The translations under genes and the position numbers were made by a program. Shown here piece after piece: positions 42,033-51,339 of a DNA stretch of 64,000 nucleotides. The notes below the pieces were generated by a model. The model was not told the DNA's origin, searched no databases, and saw nothing but the letters and a program-made list of their open reading frames with translations. Every line of letters starts with the position of its first letter. The stretch's first letter is position 1. The DNA is from Roseiarcus sp050012775 (GTDB lineage: Bacteria > Pseudomonadota > Alphaproteobacteria > Rhizobiales > Beijerinckiaceae). The stretch spans positions 3,520 to 67,519 of the forward strand of contig JBEKGN010000027.1 of the NCBI GenBank assembly GCA_050012775.1, in the 5' to 3' direction.

Positions 42033-42923
42033 TTGAATTTCATCATCGGACTGGTCATCGCCGTGGGCAGCATCCTCGGCGGATACGCTGCGCTCGGCGG
42101 CCATCTCGAGGTCCTGCTGCAGCCCTACGAGTTCCTCATCATCGGCGGATCCTCGCTCGGCATTTTCATCGTCGCCAACCCGTTGGCGACGATCAAGGAC
42201 ACCGGCAAGGCCGTCGTAGAGGCCGTGTCCGACAAGGTGCCCAGACCGCGCGACTTCCTCGATGTCCTGAGCGCGATGCACGCGCTCATGCGCGAATTGC
42301 GCGGCAAGTCCCGCGGCGAGGTCGAAGGGCATTTCGACAATCCCACGGAGTCGGAGATCTTCAAGGGATTTCCGCGGTTGCTCGCCAATAAAGATCTTCT
42401 TACGTTCATCTGCGACTACGGCCGGCTCCTCGTCATCGGCAACGCCAAGACCCACGAAATCGAAGCCCTGATGGACGAGGAGATCGAGACGCTCTCGCAT
42501 GATCGGTTCAAGCCGGTTCACGCGCTCCAGGCGGTCGCGGACGGCCTTCCCGCGCTGGGCATCGTCGCGGCGGTGCTCGGCATCATCCATGCGATGGGCG
42601 CCCTGGACCAAGCGCCGGAAGCGCTCGGCGGGCTGATCGGCGCCGCGCTCGTGGGCACGTTCGCCGGCATTTTTCTCTCTTACGCCATCGTCGCTCCCGT
42701 CGCGCTGAAGATCAAGACGGTTCGCCAGAAGCAGCTTCGCCTCTTCACGCTGGTCAAGCAAAGTCTGCTGGCGTTCATGAACGGCGCGATGCCGCAAGTG
42801 GCCGTGGAATTCGGACGCAAGACCATTCCCTCCAAAGAACGCCCGACGATCGACACCGTCGAGAACGAAACGATCGCCGGGCCCGCGCCCGCCGCCGACA
42901 CGGCGATCAAGGAAGCGGCCTAA
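42033..42923 (+). CDS. motA: Flagellar motor stator protein MotA
   Basis: A 296-residue stator channel subunit with four membrane helices. It begins MNFIIGLVIAVGSILGGYAA. The cytoplasmic torque loop contains the conserved charged residues around MRELRGKSRGEVEGH, and the helix 3-4 region is ALGIVAAVLGIIHAMGAL. The start codon is TTG 42033, supported by GGGAG seven bases upstream and by the family N-terminus; upstream ATGs give unrelated sequence. It begins the long plus-strand block. Partner MotB is encoded at 32870. Confidence 0.93.
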   Translation: MNFIIGLVIAVGSILGGYAALGGHLEVLLQPYEFLIIGGSSLGIFIVANPLATIKDTGKAVVEAVSDKVPRPRDFLDVLSAMHALMRELRGKSRGEVEGHFDNPTESEIFKGFPRLLANKDLLTFICDYGRLLVIGNAKTHEIEALMDEEIETLSHDRFKPVHALQAVADGLPALGIVAAVLGIIHAMGALDQAPEALGGLIGAALVGTFAGIFLSYAIVAPVALKIKTVRQKQLRLFTLVKQSLLAFMNGAMPQVAVEFGRKTIPSKERPTIDTVENETIAGPAPAADTAIKEAA

Positions 42924-42926
42924 CCC

Positions 42927-43883
42927 ATGGCGATCGAGGAACGCGATAGCGCGGCGACGGCGCCTTGGCTGCAAAGTCCGCAGCCCGACCAGCCCGGTCT
43001 CTCGATCGAGCGCATGCCCGGACTCGTGTTCGCCCTCCAGCAATTCGCCTTGAGCGTCTCGGAGGCGCTGACGCCCCTTTGCAAAGCGTCCACGCCCGGA
43101 ACGGTCGACGAGGTGAAGCCGACCAGCGTATTCGAACTCATCGGCGAATGCGAAGGCCTGACGTCGGCTGTGCTGCACAGCGCGCAACTCGATGCGCGCA
43201 TGCTGCTGATTTTCGATCGGCGGATCGTCGACACGCTCGTCGCCGCAGTCTTCGAGGACGAAGCGGGGGCCGATCGCGAAGCGGCGACGCCGGCGCGGCC
43301 GAACCGTCCCCGCACCGGCATCGAGACCAGCCTCGTCGCCGAACTGGCCCGCTCTTTGGGCAAGGCGCTAGACAAGGGATTCGCCCAGATCGCGAGCCTC
43401 GCGTTGACGTTCGAGCGCCTGGAGACGCTCGTCGACGCCTACGCTCTTGGACGCCGCGACATGCCGGCGGTGGCGGCGAGATTGACCATCGACACGCCGG
43501 GAGGCCCCACCCCCGTCATTGTTCTCCTGCCGCAGACGTTGCTCTTGCCGATACGCAAGAATCTTTCATTCGATCCAGGCAGCGAAACGTCGATGTCCGA
43601 CCCGCGCTGGACGCGGCAAATGGAAGTCGGCGTGACGAAGGCGCGGGTCGCCGTCACGGCGGTGCTGGACGAGTTGGAAATGACGCTGGGCGACGTCGCC
43701 GATCTCGCCGTCGGGAAGGTGCTGAACCTGCACGGCGCCGGCATGGGTCGCGTTCGGCTCGAATGCGCCGGGCGCGAAATGTTCTGGTGCAAACTCGGCA
43801 ATGGCGAGGGCCGTTACTCCCTGGAAATCGAGGACACGATCGAGCAGGAAAGCGATCCCACGGAAGCGGCGCGCGTCCATTAG
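42927..43883 (+). CDS. fliM: Flagellar motor switch protein FliM
   Basis: A 318-residue C-ring protein of the short rhizobial type. The middle domain has VFELIGECEGLTSAVLHSAQ and LVAELARSLGKALDKGFAQI. The C-terminal SpoA domain has VAVTAVLDELEMTLGDVADLAVGKVLNL. The classical CheY-binding N-terminal LSQxEIDALL motif is not obvious; the start MAIEERDSA is divergent. It lies three bases after motA and before fliN. Confidence 0.88.
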   Translation: MAIEERDSAATAPWLQSPQPDQPGLSIERMPGLVFALQQFALSVSEALTPLCKASTPGTVDEVKPTSVFELIGECEGLTSAVLHSAQLDARMLLIFDRRIVDTLVAAVFEDEAGADREAATPARPNRPRTGIETSLVAELARSLGKALDKGFAQIASLALTFERLETLVDAYALGRRDMPAVAARLTIDTPGGPTPVIVLLPQTLLLPIRKNLSFDPGSETSMSDPRWTRQMEVGVTKARVAVTAVLDELEMTLGDVADLAVGKVLNLHGAGMGRVRLECAGREMFWCKLGNGEGRYSLEIEDTIEQESDPTEAARVH

Positions 43884-43935
43884 CCGGCTTGCGTTCGCCA
43901 ACGCAACGAGCAACCGAGGAAAGAAAGTTTGGACC

Positions 43936-44274
43936 ATGGATGACAATTTTCAAACGCAGGGCGCGCAGCGAGAACCGGACGCCGCGAGCGGCGGGGCGTC
44001 GTCGAGCGCGCAGAAATACGAAGCGATCCTGTCGATTCCCGTCACCGTGCAAGTCGTGCTCGGGGCGACGACGATGCCTGTCGCCAGCCTCATGAAGCTC
44101 GGGCGCGGGGCGGTCATTTCGCTCGATCAGAAAGTCGGCGATCCCGTCAATATCGTCGTCAACGGCAGGGTGATCGCGCGGGGCGAAGTGGTGGTCGTCG
44201 ATGAAGAGAGCGCTCGGTACGGCGTCTCCCTGACCGAGATCGTCGCCTCTTCGCGCGACGATCGCGCCGCGTAG
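43936..44274 (+). CDS. fliN: Flagellar motor switch protein FliN
   Basis: A 112-residue C-ring subunit consisting mostly of one SpoA domain (about 30-105): YEAILSIPVTVQVVLGATTM, LKLGRGAVISLDQKVGDPVNI and GEVVVVDEESARYGVSLTEIV. The N-terminal 28 residues are flexible. ATG 43936 is preceded by GAGGAAAG. It forms the base of the C-ring with FliM and docks FliH. Confidence 0.93.
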   Translation: MDDNFQTQGAQREPDAASGGASSSAQKYEAILSIPVTVQVVLGATTMPVASLMKLGRGAVISLDQKVGDPVNIVVNGRVIARGEVVVVDEESARYGVSLTEIVASSRDDRAA

Positions 44275-44288
44275 GGAGCCGGAAAGCG

Positions 44289-45317
44289 ATGAACACGGAC
44301 ACGACCGCCGACTCGCCTGACGACGCGCGCAAATTCGGCGGCGCACAGAAGGCCGCCGCGATCCTGCTCGCGATGGGCAAGCCGCCCGCGACGCGTCTGC
44401 TGAAGCATTTCGAGCCGCAAGAGTTGCGGGAAGTCACGCGCGCGGCGGCGCAACTTGGCGCCGTGTCGATGGCCGCGCTCGAATCGCTGGTCGAGGAATT
44501 CACGTCGGAGTTCTCGGCCGGCGCGAACCTTCTCGGCGACGTCGGACAGGCGCGAGAAATGTTGACGGACGCAGTGCCGCCCGAACAGGTCGCCGACATC
44601 ATGTCGGACGTGTTCGGCGGCAATGACGGAAATGTCTGGAAGGCCCTGAGCGGCGTTCCCGAATCGGTCCTCTCGGCGCATCTGGCGGGCGAGCACCCTC
44701 TGACGGCGACCTTCATTCTTTCAAAATTGGAGCCGCCCCTTGCGGCGCAGATCGTCACGCATTTGCCGCGCGAAATGCGCAACGAGGTTCTGTGCGCGAT
44801 GATTTCACGGCCTTCGATCTCCGAGGAGGCGCAACGCGTCATCGAAGACGCGGTGCGGAAGGATCTGGCGACCCTCGCGGCGCGCGCCTCCGGGCTCGAC
44901 AATCACACGCGCATTGCCGACATCATCAACAACCTTGAGCCGCTGGAAGCGCGCGACGTTATGCAAACGCTCGTCGCCGCGCGGCCGAAGGAAGCGCGAA
45001 TCGTCATGAAGATGCTGTTCTCGTTCGACGATCTGCCTCGCCTGTCGCAACGCGCGCGCGCCACCCTCTTCGACAAGCTGGCCACCGACGTCGTCGTGCT
45101 CGCGCTGCGAGGCACCGACGCCGAATTTCGCGACGTCGTGCTTTCCGCGATGGCCTCCCGCGCGCGCCGTCTGGTCGAGGCCGAACTCGCGACGGCCTCC
45201 AACGCGCCGCCGCCGGAAGTCGCCAAGGCGCGCAAGCAAATCGTCGATCTCGTACTCAAGATGGCGCAAAGGAACGAAATCGAAATCTCCCCTCCCGAAA
45301 GCGTCGAAGCGGCGTAA
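44289..45317 (+). CDS. fliG: Flagellar motor switch protein FliG
   Basis: A 342-residue torque-generating switch protein. It has an N-terminal FliF-binding domain with AAAILLAMGKPPATRLLKHF and a middle armadillo domain with the EHPL motif (canonical EHPQ) in LAGEHPLTATFILSKL. The C-terminal domain carries the charged helix region (DKLATDVVVLALRGTD, SRARRLVEAEL). It follows fliN by 14 bases. Confidence 0.93.
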   Translation: MNTDTTADSPDDARKFGGAQKAAAILLAMGKPPATRLLKHFEPQELREVTRAAAQLGAVSMAALESLVEEFTSEFSAGANLLGDVGQAREMLTDAVPPEQVADIMSDVFGGNDGNVWKALSGVPESVLSAHLAGEHPLTATFILSKLEPPLAAQIVTHLPREMRNEVLCAMISRPSISEEAQRVIEDAVRKDLATLAARASGLDNHTRIADIINNLEPLEARDVMQTLVAARPKEARIVMKMLFSFDDLPRLSQRARATLFDKLATDVVVLALRGTDAEFRDVVLSAMASRARRLVEAELATASNAPPPEVAKARKQIVDLVLKMAQRNEIEISPPESVEAA

Positions 45318-45335
45318 CCTCAGTCGGACGCAGTC

Positions 45336-46424
45336 ATGAGCGACGATCAGGATAGCGACAGCAAGACCGAGGAAGCGACGGAAAAGAAGCTTCACGACGC
45401 CGTGGAGCGCGGCGTCGTGCCTGTTTCCCGCGAAGTCTCGATCCTTGCCTCGCTGGCCGCCATCTTGATGATTTTGGTGTTCGTGCTGCCGCCGCGCGCC
45501 GAGCGGTTCGTCGGAACCCTCATTCACTTCCTCGACGATCCCGCGGGTTGGAGGCTCGAGCGCGCGAGCGACGTGGTTGCGCTCAGCGAGGTCATGTTGA
45601 TCGCCGCGGCCGATTTTCTCGCGCCGACCGCGGTGTTGCTGATGGTCTTTGGCGTGGTGGCGTCGATCGCCCAAAATCCTCCGCGCTTCGTGCCCGACCG
45701 CATATTGCCAGATCTTAAGCGAATTTCGCTCGGCGCGGGCCTGTCCCGCGTGTTCGGGCCGAAGGGTTGGACGGAATTTTTCAAAAGCGCGCTGAAAATC
45801 GTCGCGGTCGCCGTCGTCGTCGTCACGATCCTCGGAGGGCAAAGATATGTCCTGACGGCGGCGATGTTTCTCGACGTCGCCGACTTGCCCCAGCGCATTC
45901 TCAAACTCTGCGTCCACGTCATCGCGGCGGTTATGGTGGCTACTCTCGTCGTCGCGTCGGCCGACCTCGCCTGGGCGCGCATTCACTGGCGTCGCGACCA
46001 ACGCATGAGCCGACACGAACTCAAGGAAGAGCTCAAGCAGACGGAGGGCGATCGCTTGATGAAGGCGCGCCTGCGTTCGCTCAGGCTCGATCGGTCGCGC
46101 AAACGAATGCTCTCGGCCGTGCCGAAAGCGACGATGGTGATCGTCAATCCGACCCATTACGCCGTCGCGATGCGATACGTTCGCGCGGAGGGCGGCGCGC
46201 CGATCGTGCTCGCCAAGGGCGTGGATCTCATCGCGCTCAAGATCCGCGAGATCGCGGAGCAAAACTCCATCCCGATCGTCGAGGACAAGCCGCTCGCGCG
46301 CGCGCTGTACGGCGCCGTCGCGGTCGACAGCACGATTCCTCCTGAATTCTACAGGGCTGTGGCCGAGATCGTACATTTGATTCAGGAAAAGAAAAGTTCC
46401 TGGCCTCTGACAAGGAATAGATAA
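45336..46424 (+). CDS. flhB: Flagellar export switch protein FlhB
   Basis: A 362-residue export-gate protein. The start DSDSKTEEATEKKLHDAVERG is typical. Four membrane helices lie at about 30-205, and the autocleavage motif NPTH is at residues 271-274 (MVIVNPTHYAVAMRY). The C-terminal domain ends in an Arg-rich tail. FlhB changes export specificity from rod/hook to filament proteins in response to FliK. Confidence 0.95.
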   Translation: MSDDQDSDSKTEEATEKKLHDAVERGVVPVSREVSILASLAAILMILVFVLPPRAERFVGTLIHFLDDPAGWRLERASDVVALSEVMLIAAADFLAPTAVLLMVFGVVASIAQNPPRFVPDRILPDLKRISLGAGLSRVFGPKGWTEFFKSALKIVAVAVVVVTILGGQRYVLTAAMFLDVADLPQRILKLCVHVIAAVMVATLVVASADLAWARIHWRRDQRMSRHELKEELKQTEGDRLMKARLRSLRLDRSRKRMLSAVPKATMVIVNPTHYAVAMRYVRAEGGAPIVLAKGVDLIALKIREIAEQNSIPIVEDKPLARALYGAVAVDSTIPPEFYRAVAEIVHLIQEKKSSWPLTRNR

Positions 46425-46428
46425 CGCC

Positions 46429-46857
46429 ATGAACAATCGGCAGGTCGAATCTCGACGCTTCGCCCACGAGGAAATGATCGCCAACGCGATGGTCGATGTC
46501 GCGACGGAATTGCGGCTTGCCGATCCGTCCGAACTGATCCTGATGATTCGAGGAGAGCAAGCGGCGAACATCGCCGACTTGGTCAACTCGTCGAGCGAGC
46601 TGTTTTTCAAGAGCGGCACGCTGCGATATGCGCTGTCCGCCGGCTGCGACGTGCAGTGGGATTCGACGCCGATCATCCGATTGGACATGGAATTCCGCTA
46701 CGCGGCGGTTTGCGCGTTCTTTCGTTTGATGATCGGCCGCAAGCGCGCCGCGGTCGACGTCGTCGAAGTCCTCTTCGACGACGACAATCTCGATGGAGCC
46801 GCAAAGGACGAGCGCCTTTCCGCCGCGATCGCCGGCGCGCGGCTGCGACCGCTTTGA
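46429..46857 (+). CDS. Uncharacterised protein between flhB and flgB
   Basis: A 142-residue soluble protein beginning MNNRQVESRRFAHEEMIANA with segments LADPSELILMIRGEQAANI and EFRYAAVCAFFRLMIGRKRA. No signal peptide, membrane helix or motif that I recognise. It starts four bases after flhB and is in register with the operon, so it is a real gene. Homologues at this position exist in some rhizobial flagellar clusters as hypothetical proteins. A chaperone or regulator is possible; I assign no function. Confidence 0.75.
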   Translation: MNNRQVESRRFAHEEMIANAMVDVATELRLADPSELILMIRGEQAANIADLVNSSSELFFKSGTLRYALSAGCDVQWDSTPIIRLDMEFRYAAVCAFFRLMIGRKRAAVDVVEVLFDDDNLDGAAKDERLSAAIAGARLRPL

Positions 46858-46978
46858 GGCTCGGCCGCAGGCCTCCTTCGCGAGACCGCGTCGGGGCCCG
46901 GACACGGACGCGGCGCAAGCCTGGAGCAAGGCCGAACGCGTAACCTCGAGACACGATCCATTGGATGGGATTTGACGC

Positions 46979-47356
46979 GTGTCTCAACCCTACGTTCTTC
47001 AGCTCGCCTCGCAAAGGACGCAATGGCTGTCGGCGCGTCAATCGCTCATCGCCAACAACGTCGCCAACGCCAACACGCCGGCCTATCGGGCGACCGACCT
47101 TCAACCGTTTTCGGCGGTGCTCGACAGCACGCAGGTCTCGATGGTTACGACAAACCCCGCGCACCTGACGCCGACCCAGGACGAGCTCACCTCGGCGCGG
47201 GTCATGGAAAGCGACCCTACGGACGAAACGTTGTCCGGCAACTCGGTGCGCCTCGAACAGGAAATGATCAAGCTCGGCGACGTGAGCCGCGACTATTCCA
47301 TGGGCACGAACATCAAGCGGGCGATCCATCAAATGATGATGTCAGCGCTGAAGTGA
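46979..47356 (+). CDS. flgB: Flagellar basal-body rod protein FlgB
   Basis: A 125-residue proximal rod subunit with the rod motif SLIANNVANANTPAYRATDL at the N-terminus and the C-terminal helix DYSMGTNIKRAIHQMMMSAL. The start codon is GTG. The short length is normal. flgC follows with no gap after the stop. Confidence 0.92.
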   Translation: MSQPYVLQLASQRTQWLSARQSLIANNVANANTPAYRATDLQPFSAVLDSTQVSMVTTNPAHLTPTQDELTSARVMESDPTDETLSGNSVRLEQEMIKLGDVSRDYSMGTNIKRAIHQMMMSALK

Positions 47357-47782
47357 ATGACGATGCCCGATCCCTTGCAATCATCGTTGCGCATCGCCGG
47401 CGCGGGTCTGGAAGCGCAGTCGGTGCGACTGCGCGTCATCTCGGAAAACATCGCGAATTCGCAATCGACCGGGGCCACCCCCGGCGCCGATCCCTACGCG
47501 CGCCAGACCGTGTCGTTCGACAACGAGTTGGATCGCGCCGCGGGCCTGTCGCTGGTGCGCGTGAAGAGCATCGGTCTCGACGACAGCGCGTTCAAGGTCG
47601 AACACGATCCCGGCAACCCGGCCGCCGACGAAAACGGATTTGTCAAAATGCCGAACGTGGATGTGCTGACCGAGCTGGCCGACATGCGCGAGGCGAATCG
47701 AACCTACGAGGCGAATTTGCAGGTCGCGAAACAATCGGCGGATCTGTTGAGCATGACCGTCAATTTGCTCAAGGATGCCTGA
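47357..47782 (+). CDS. flgC: Flagellar basal-body rod protein FlgC
   Basis: A 141-residue rod subunit with RVISENIANSQSTGATPGAD, the RQTVSFDNELD region and the C-terminal motif LADMREANRTYEANLQVAKQ. It starts immediately after the flgB stop. The C-terminal NxxxYEANL helix is the FlgC hallmark. Confidence 0.93.
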   Translation: MTMPDPLQSSLRIAGAGLEAQSVRLRVISENIANSQSTGATPGADPYARQTVSFDNELDRAAGLSLVRVKSIGLDDSAFKVEHDPGNPAADENGFVKMPNVDVLTELADMREANRTYEANLQVAKQSADLLSMTVNLLKDA

Positions 47783-47852
47783 TGGGGCCGGCCGGCCCGA
47801 CAAATTCAAGGAGGCGGCAGCCTCTGTCCGGATCGTCTAAATCGGAGTTTCC

Positions 47853-48047
47853 ATGGTGTTCCGCGATCGTCCCCGACAAGGCTTGGCCGCGCAAGACGGC
47901 GATCGCCGCCGCGCCGCCTGCTGGGGCGTCAAGGCGCGTGGAGCGCCGCGGCAGGAAATCGACGGGGTCCATCACTCAAGCAAGGGAGGCGCGCAGGTCC
48001 TCGGCATCCACGCCGAGGTTGGCGCGCGGGAACAAAATGGCGATTGA
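47853..48047 (+). CDS. Possible small ORF between flgC and fliE
   Basis: A 64-codon frame starting MVFRDRPRQGLAAQDGDRRR has a GGAG site six bases before the ATG and overlaps the fliE start by 11 bases. The product is basic and low in hydrophobics. It occupies the only sizeable gap (254 bases) in this block. No family recognised; GC-rich DNA easily yields such frames by chance. Confidence 0.2.
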   Translation: MVFRDRPRQGLAAQDGDRRRAACWGVKARGAPRQEIDGVHHSSKGGAQVLGIHAEVGAREQNGD

Positions 48048-48354
48048 AGGCATCTCCGCGCTCGGCGCGGCCGGAACGCAATTCGAAGTCGGCGCTTCGC
48101 GCGGGGCGGCCGCAGCCGCCTCGACATCGGCTGCCGGGCCGTCGTTCGGGCAGACGTTGGGCCAGGTCGTCAACGACGCGATCGGCTCGATGCAATCCGG
48201 CGAGGCCGCCGCCATTCAAGGTCTGCAAGGATCCATGCAGCCGTTCAAGGTTGTCGAAGCGATCATGGGCGCGCAACGCACGCTGCAGCAGACGCTGGCG
48301 ATCCGCGACAAGGCCGTTTCCGCATATCAGGAAATCTCGCGGATGACGATCTGA
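48037..48354 (+). CDS. fliE: Flagellar hook-basal body complex protein FliE
   Basis: A 105-residue protein linking the MS ring to the rod. The C-terminal half has the family pattern FGQTLGQVVNDAIGSMQSGE and MQPFKVVEAIMGAQRTLQQTL, ending in AYQEISRMTI. The Ala-rich N-terminus is variable. ATG 48037 has GGGA upstream. Confidence 0.92.
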   Translation: MAIEGISALGAAGTQFEVGASRGAAAAASTSAAGPSFGQTLGQVVNDAIGSMQSGEAAAIQGLQGSMQPFKVVEAIMGAQRTLQQTLAIRDKAVSAYQEISRMTI

Positions 48355-48382
48355 GGCGTCCGCACAACAGAAAGTTCGAAGC

Positions 48383-49171
48383 ATGAAAGCGCTTGCGATC
48401 GCGGCGACGGGCATGAACGCCCAAGAGCAAAATCTCGAAGTCATCGCCAACAACATCGCCAACCTCAACACGACCGGATTCAAGCGTTCGCGCGCGGAAT
48501 TCACCGATCTGATCTATCAAACCGAACGCGTGATGGGCGTCAGCAGCCGTGGGCGCGACGCCACGGTGCCCGAGGGCGCGCAAGTCGGGCTCGGCGTGCG
48601 CACGGCGGCGGTGCGCACGTTGCAAATCCAAGGCGCGCTGACCAACACCGGAAACTCGCTCGATCTCGCGATTAACGGACGCGGTTGGTTCCAAGTGACG
48701 ACCCCGTCGGGCGACACCGTGTATACGCGCGACGGCGCGTTCAACACCAACGCGACGGGACAATTGGTGACCGCCGACGGCTATACCGTGACTCCGCCGG
48801 TTCTCATCCCGCAAACCGCGACGAGCGTCACCGTGAGCCAGACGGGTCTGGTGACCGCGACGATTCCGGGACAGACGGCGCCGCAATCCCTCGGCCAGTT
48901 GACGCTCGCCAATTTCATCAACGAAGCCGGGCTTCAGGCGCTGGGGAACAATCTCTTTCAGCAGACGGCGGCCTCGGGTCAGCCCCAAGTCGGCGTTCCC
49001 GGCGATACGGCGTTCGGAGTCCTGCAGCAGGGATATCTGGAAGCCTCGAATGTCGACCCGGTGTCGGAAATCACCAACCTGATCGGCGCGCAACGAGCCT
49101 ACGAAATGAACTCGAAAGTGATCCAGGCCGCGGATCAAATGTCCGGGACGATATCGAATATGAGGAGCTAA
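48383..49171 (+). CDS. flgG: Flagellar distal rod protein FlgG
   Basis: A 262-residue rod protein. It has an N-terminal LEVIANNIANLNTTGFKRSR motif and the FlgG-specific DLIYQ...TVPEGAQVGLGVRTAAVRT. The D1 domain contains LDLAINGRGWFQV, and the C-terminal helix is EITNLIGAQRAYEMNSKVIQ. Its length matches other FlgG proteins. Confidence 0.95.
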   Translation: MKALAIAATGMNAQEQNLEVIANNIANLNTTGFKRSRAEFTDLIYQTERVMGVSSRGRDATVPEGAQVGLGVRTAAVRTLQIQGALTNTGNSLDLAINGRGWFQVTTPSGDTVYTRDGAFNTNATGQLVTADGYTVTPPVLIPQTATSVTVSQTGLVTATIPGQTAPQSLGQLTLANFINEAGLQALGNNLFQQTAASGQPQVGVPGDTAFGVLQQGYLEASNVDPVSEITNLIGAQRAYEMNSKVIQAADQMSGTISNMRS

Positions 49172-49183
49172 GGAGACGGCGCC

Positions 49184-49648
49184 ATGCGCGTGAACCGGAT
49201 CGCCGCCTTGCTGGCGTCATTGGGGTTGTGGCTTGCGCCCAACTTCGGCGCGCTCGCGCAAGACGCCGCCTTGCCGACCCCCAGGATCGTCATCTACCCC
49301 GGCGACATCATCCGCGACGACATGCTCGCGGACCTTCCGGCCGAAACGGCCAGGGGGGTTGGTCCGTTCGCCGAAACGCGCTCCGCGCTGGTCGGCAAAA
49401 TGGCGCGCCGAACCCTGTTGCCCGGCGCCGCGATTCCGCTCGCCGGGGTCGATAATCCGCGCCTCGTCGCCAACGGCGCCGAAGTCAGGCTCGTTTACGC
49501 GGAAGGCGGACTGACGATCGTCACCACGGGCGCGGCATTGCAGGACGGCGCCGCCGGCGACGTCATAAAAGTGCGCAACAGCGACAGCGGCGTGACGGTT
49601 TCGGGGGCGGTCCAACCGGACGGCACAGTGCGGGTGAGCGGCGGGTGA
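49184..49648 (+). CDS. flgA: Flagellar P-ring assembly chaperone FlgA
   Basis: A 154-residue periplasmic protein. The signal peptide (about 1-25) ends LAQ, and an SAF-type domain follows with YPGDIIRDDMLAD, LVGKMARRTLLPGAAIP and GDVIKVRNSDSGVTVSGAV. It lacks the long N-terminal domain of enterobacterial FlgA, as usual in rhizobia. The stop overlaps the flgI start (ATGA). Confidence 0.92.
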   Translation: MRVNRIAALLASLGLWLAPNFGALAQDAALPTPRIVIYPGDIIRDDMLADLPAETARGVGPFAETRSALVGKMARRTLLPGAAIPLAGVDNPRLVANGAEVRLVYAEGGLTIVTTGAALQDGAAGDVIKVRNSDSGVTVSGAVQPDGTVRVSGG

Positions 49649-50742
49649 TGAGACGCTTGATCCTCACGCTGATTCTTTGCGCATTCGCGGGCCAGGGGCT
49701 GGCGGCGGTGCGCATCAAGGACATCACGTCGTTGCGCGGCGCTCGCGACAATCAGCTCATCGGCTATGGTCTGGTGGTCGGCCTGCAAGGCACCGGCGAC
49801 ACCTTGCGCAACGTTCCGTTCACGGAGCAGGCGATTCAATCGATGCTGGATCGCATGGGCCTCAACGTGCGCGGAAGCCAGTTGCGAAACCGCAACGTGG
49901 CCGCAGTGATCGTGACCGCGGATCTGCCGGTCGGGATGGATGCCGGTTCGCGTCTCGACGTGACCGTATCGGCGCTCGGCGACGCTCCCTCGCTGATGGG
50001 CGGCACTTTGCTGCTGACGCAATTGTCGGGGACCGACGGGCAAGTCTACGCGAGCGCGCAAGGCGCCGTGTCGGTCACGGGCTTCGAAGCCGCCGGCCAG
50101 GCCGAGGTCTTGTCGCAAGGCGTGCCGACGGCGGGGCGGATTTCGAACGGCGCGATCATCGAGCGAAGCGTGCCGGAGCCGCCCGACGCACTGCGGCTGA
50201 TTCTCGAATTGAAAAATCCCGACTACAACACCGCCGTGAGGATCGTCGACGAGATAAACGCTTATTCGAAACAGCGGTTCGGCCGCCGCTCGGCGTTCGA
50301 GGTGGATGGCCGGAGCGTCGAACTGTTTCATCCGCCCAGTATCAGCGTCACGCGCTACATGGCGGAAATCGGCGAACTGTCCGTCGAGCCCGACACCGTG
50401 GCGCGCGTCGTGCTGGATGCGAGAACCGGCACCGTGGTGATTGGTCAGGACGTCCAAATCTCGACGGTTGCGGTGACGCACGGAACCCTTTCGGTGCGCG
50501 TCTCCGAGACGCCCGTCGTCTCGCAGCCGGCGCCGCGGTCGCAAGGACAGACCGTCGAGACGCCGCGCACGCAGATCGATGTCGAACAGCAAGGCGGCCG
50601 GATCGCGATCGTCGGAGGCGCGAGCCTGCGCACGCTGGTGAACGGTCTCAATCGAATCGGGGTCAAGCCGAGCGGCATCATCGCTATTCTCCAGGCGATC
50701 AAGACGGCCGGCGCCTTGCAGGCCGATCTCATCGTGCAATAG
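49648..50742 (+). CDS. flgI: Flagellar P-ring protein FlgI
   Basis: A 364-residue periplasmic ring protein. The signal peptide covers about 1-20. Conserved stretches include VRIKDITSLRGARDNQLIGY, GLVVGLQGTGD, NVAAVIVTADLPVGMDAGS and the C-terminal GASLRTLVNGLNRIGVKPSG. The start could be GTG 49645 or ATG 49648; I use the ATG overlapping the flgA stop. Confidence 0.95.
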   Translation: MRRLILTLILCAFAGQGLAAVRIKDITSLRGARDNQLIGYGLVVGLQGTGDTLRNVPFTEQAIQSMLDRMGLNVRGSQLRNRNVAAVIVTADLPVGMDAGSRLDVTVSALGDAPSLMGGTLLLTQLSGTDGQVYASAQGAVSVTGFEAAGQAEVLSQGVPTAGRISNGAIIERSVPEPPDALRLILELKNPDYNTAVRIVDEINAYSKQRFGRRSAFEVDGRSVELFHPPSISVTRYMAEIGELSVEPDTVARVVLDARTGTVVIGQDVQISTVAVTHGTLSVRVSETPVVSQPAPRSQGQTVETPRTQIDVEQQGGRIAIVGGASLRTLVNGLNRIGVKPSGIIAILQAIKTAGALQADLIVQ

Positions 50743-50814
50743 CCGAGTCAGCCCGGCGCAAGCCGCGCGCGGCAAGTTGCGCGCATCGAGTTCCTTCACG
50801 TCAGCGCCGCCGCC

Positions 50815-51339
50815 ATGTCCACAGCCGCCAACCGCTTCGTCGCCATCGGCGCGCTCATCCTGGCCGCCGCCTTGGCGAGCCATGCCCTCGCGCAAAACGA
50901 CGCGAAACAAAAATCCAGTGCGGGCGCAGCGGAAAAAAGCGCCGACGGCGGCGTCGCGCGCTATTGCGCCAATGTCGCCCCGTTGGCGGCCGAGGCCCGC
51001 ATCGCCTGGCAGACGAGGCGCCTGACGGAATTGGAAGGGCAGATCAGAGAACGCATCGCCGAGCTCGAAAAGAAAGAGGCGGAAGCGCGCGAGTGGGTGA
51101 CCAAACGCGAGACCCTGATGAATTTGGCGAGCGAAGACGTGGTGGCGATCTACGGCAAAATGGAGCCGGAAGCCGCCGCCGCGCAATTGGCGTCAATGGA
51201 CGATGCGACGGCTGTGGCTATTCTCAGTAAGCTCAGCACGCACGCGGCGAGCGCGATTCTCAATGAAATGGAGGCGGCTAAAGCCAGCAAATTGACCGGC
51301 GTCATGTCCGGGGCCGCCGCCGTCGAAAAGAAGTCGTGA
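50815..51339 (+). CDS. motE: MotE family chaperone of MotC
   Basis: A 174-residue periplasmic protein. A signal peptide (about 1-27) is followed by a CANVAP segment, a coiled coil RRLTELEGQIRERIAELEKK (about 68-100) and a MgtE-N-like helical end: ASEDVVAIYGKMEPEAAAAQ then AILSKLSTHAASAILNEM. MotE is described in Sinorhizobium as a periplasmic chaperone for MotC folding, and motC is present at 34108. Its stop overlaps flgH. Confidence 0.88.
   Translation: MSTAANRFVAIGALILAAALASHALAQNDAKQKSSAGAAEKSADGGVARYCANVAPLAAEARIAWQTRRLTELEGQIRERIAELEKKEAEAREWVTKRETLMNLASEDVVAIYGKMEPEAAAAQLASMDDATAVAILSKLSTHAASAILNEMEAAKASKLTGVMSGAAAVEKKS

Noticed and set aside
41325..43187. 620-codon minus-strand frame over flgF and motA
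   Set aside because: Crosses a divergent promoter region and is a shadow of two real genes.
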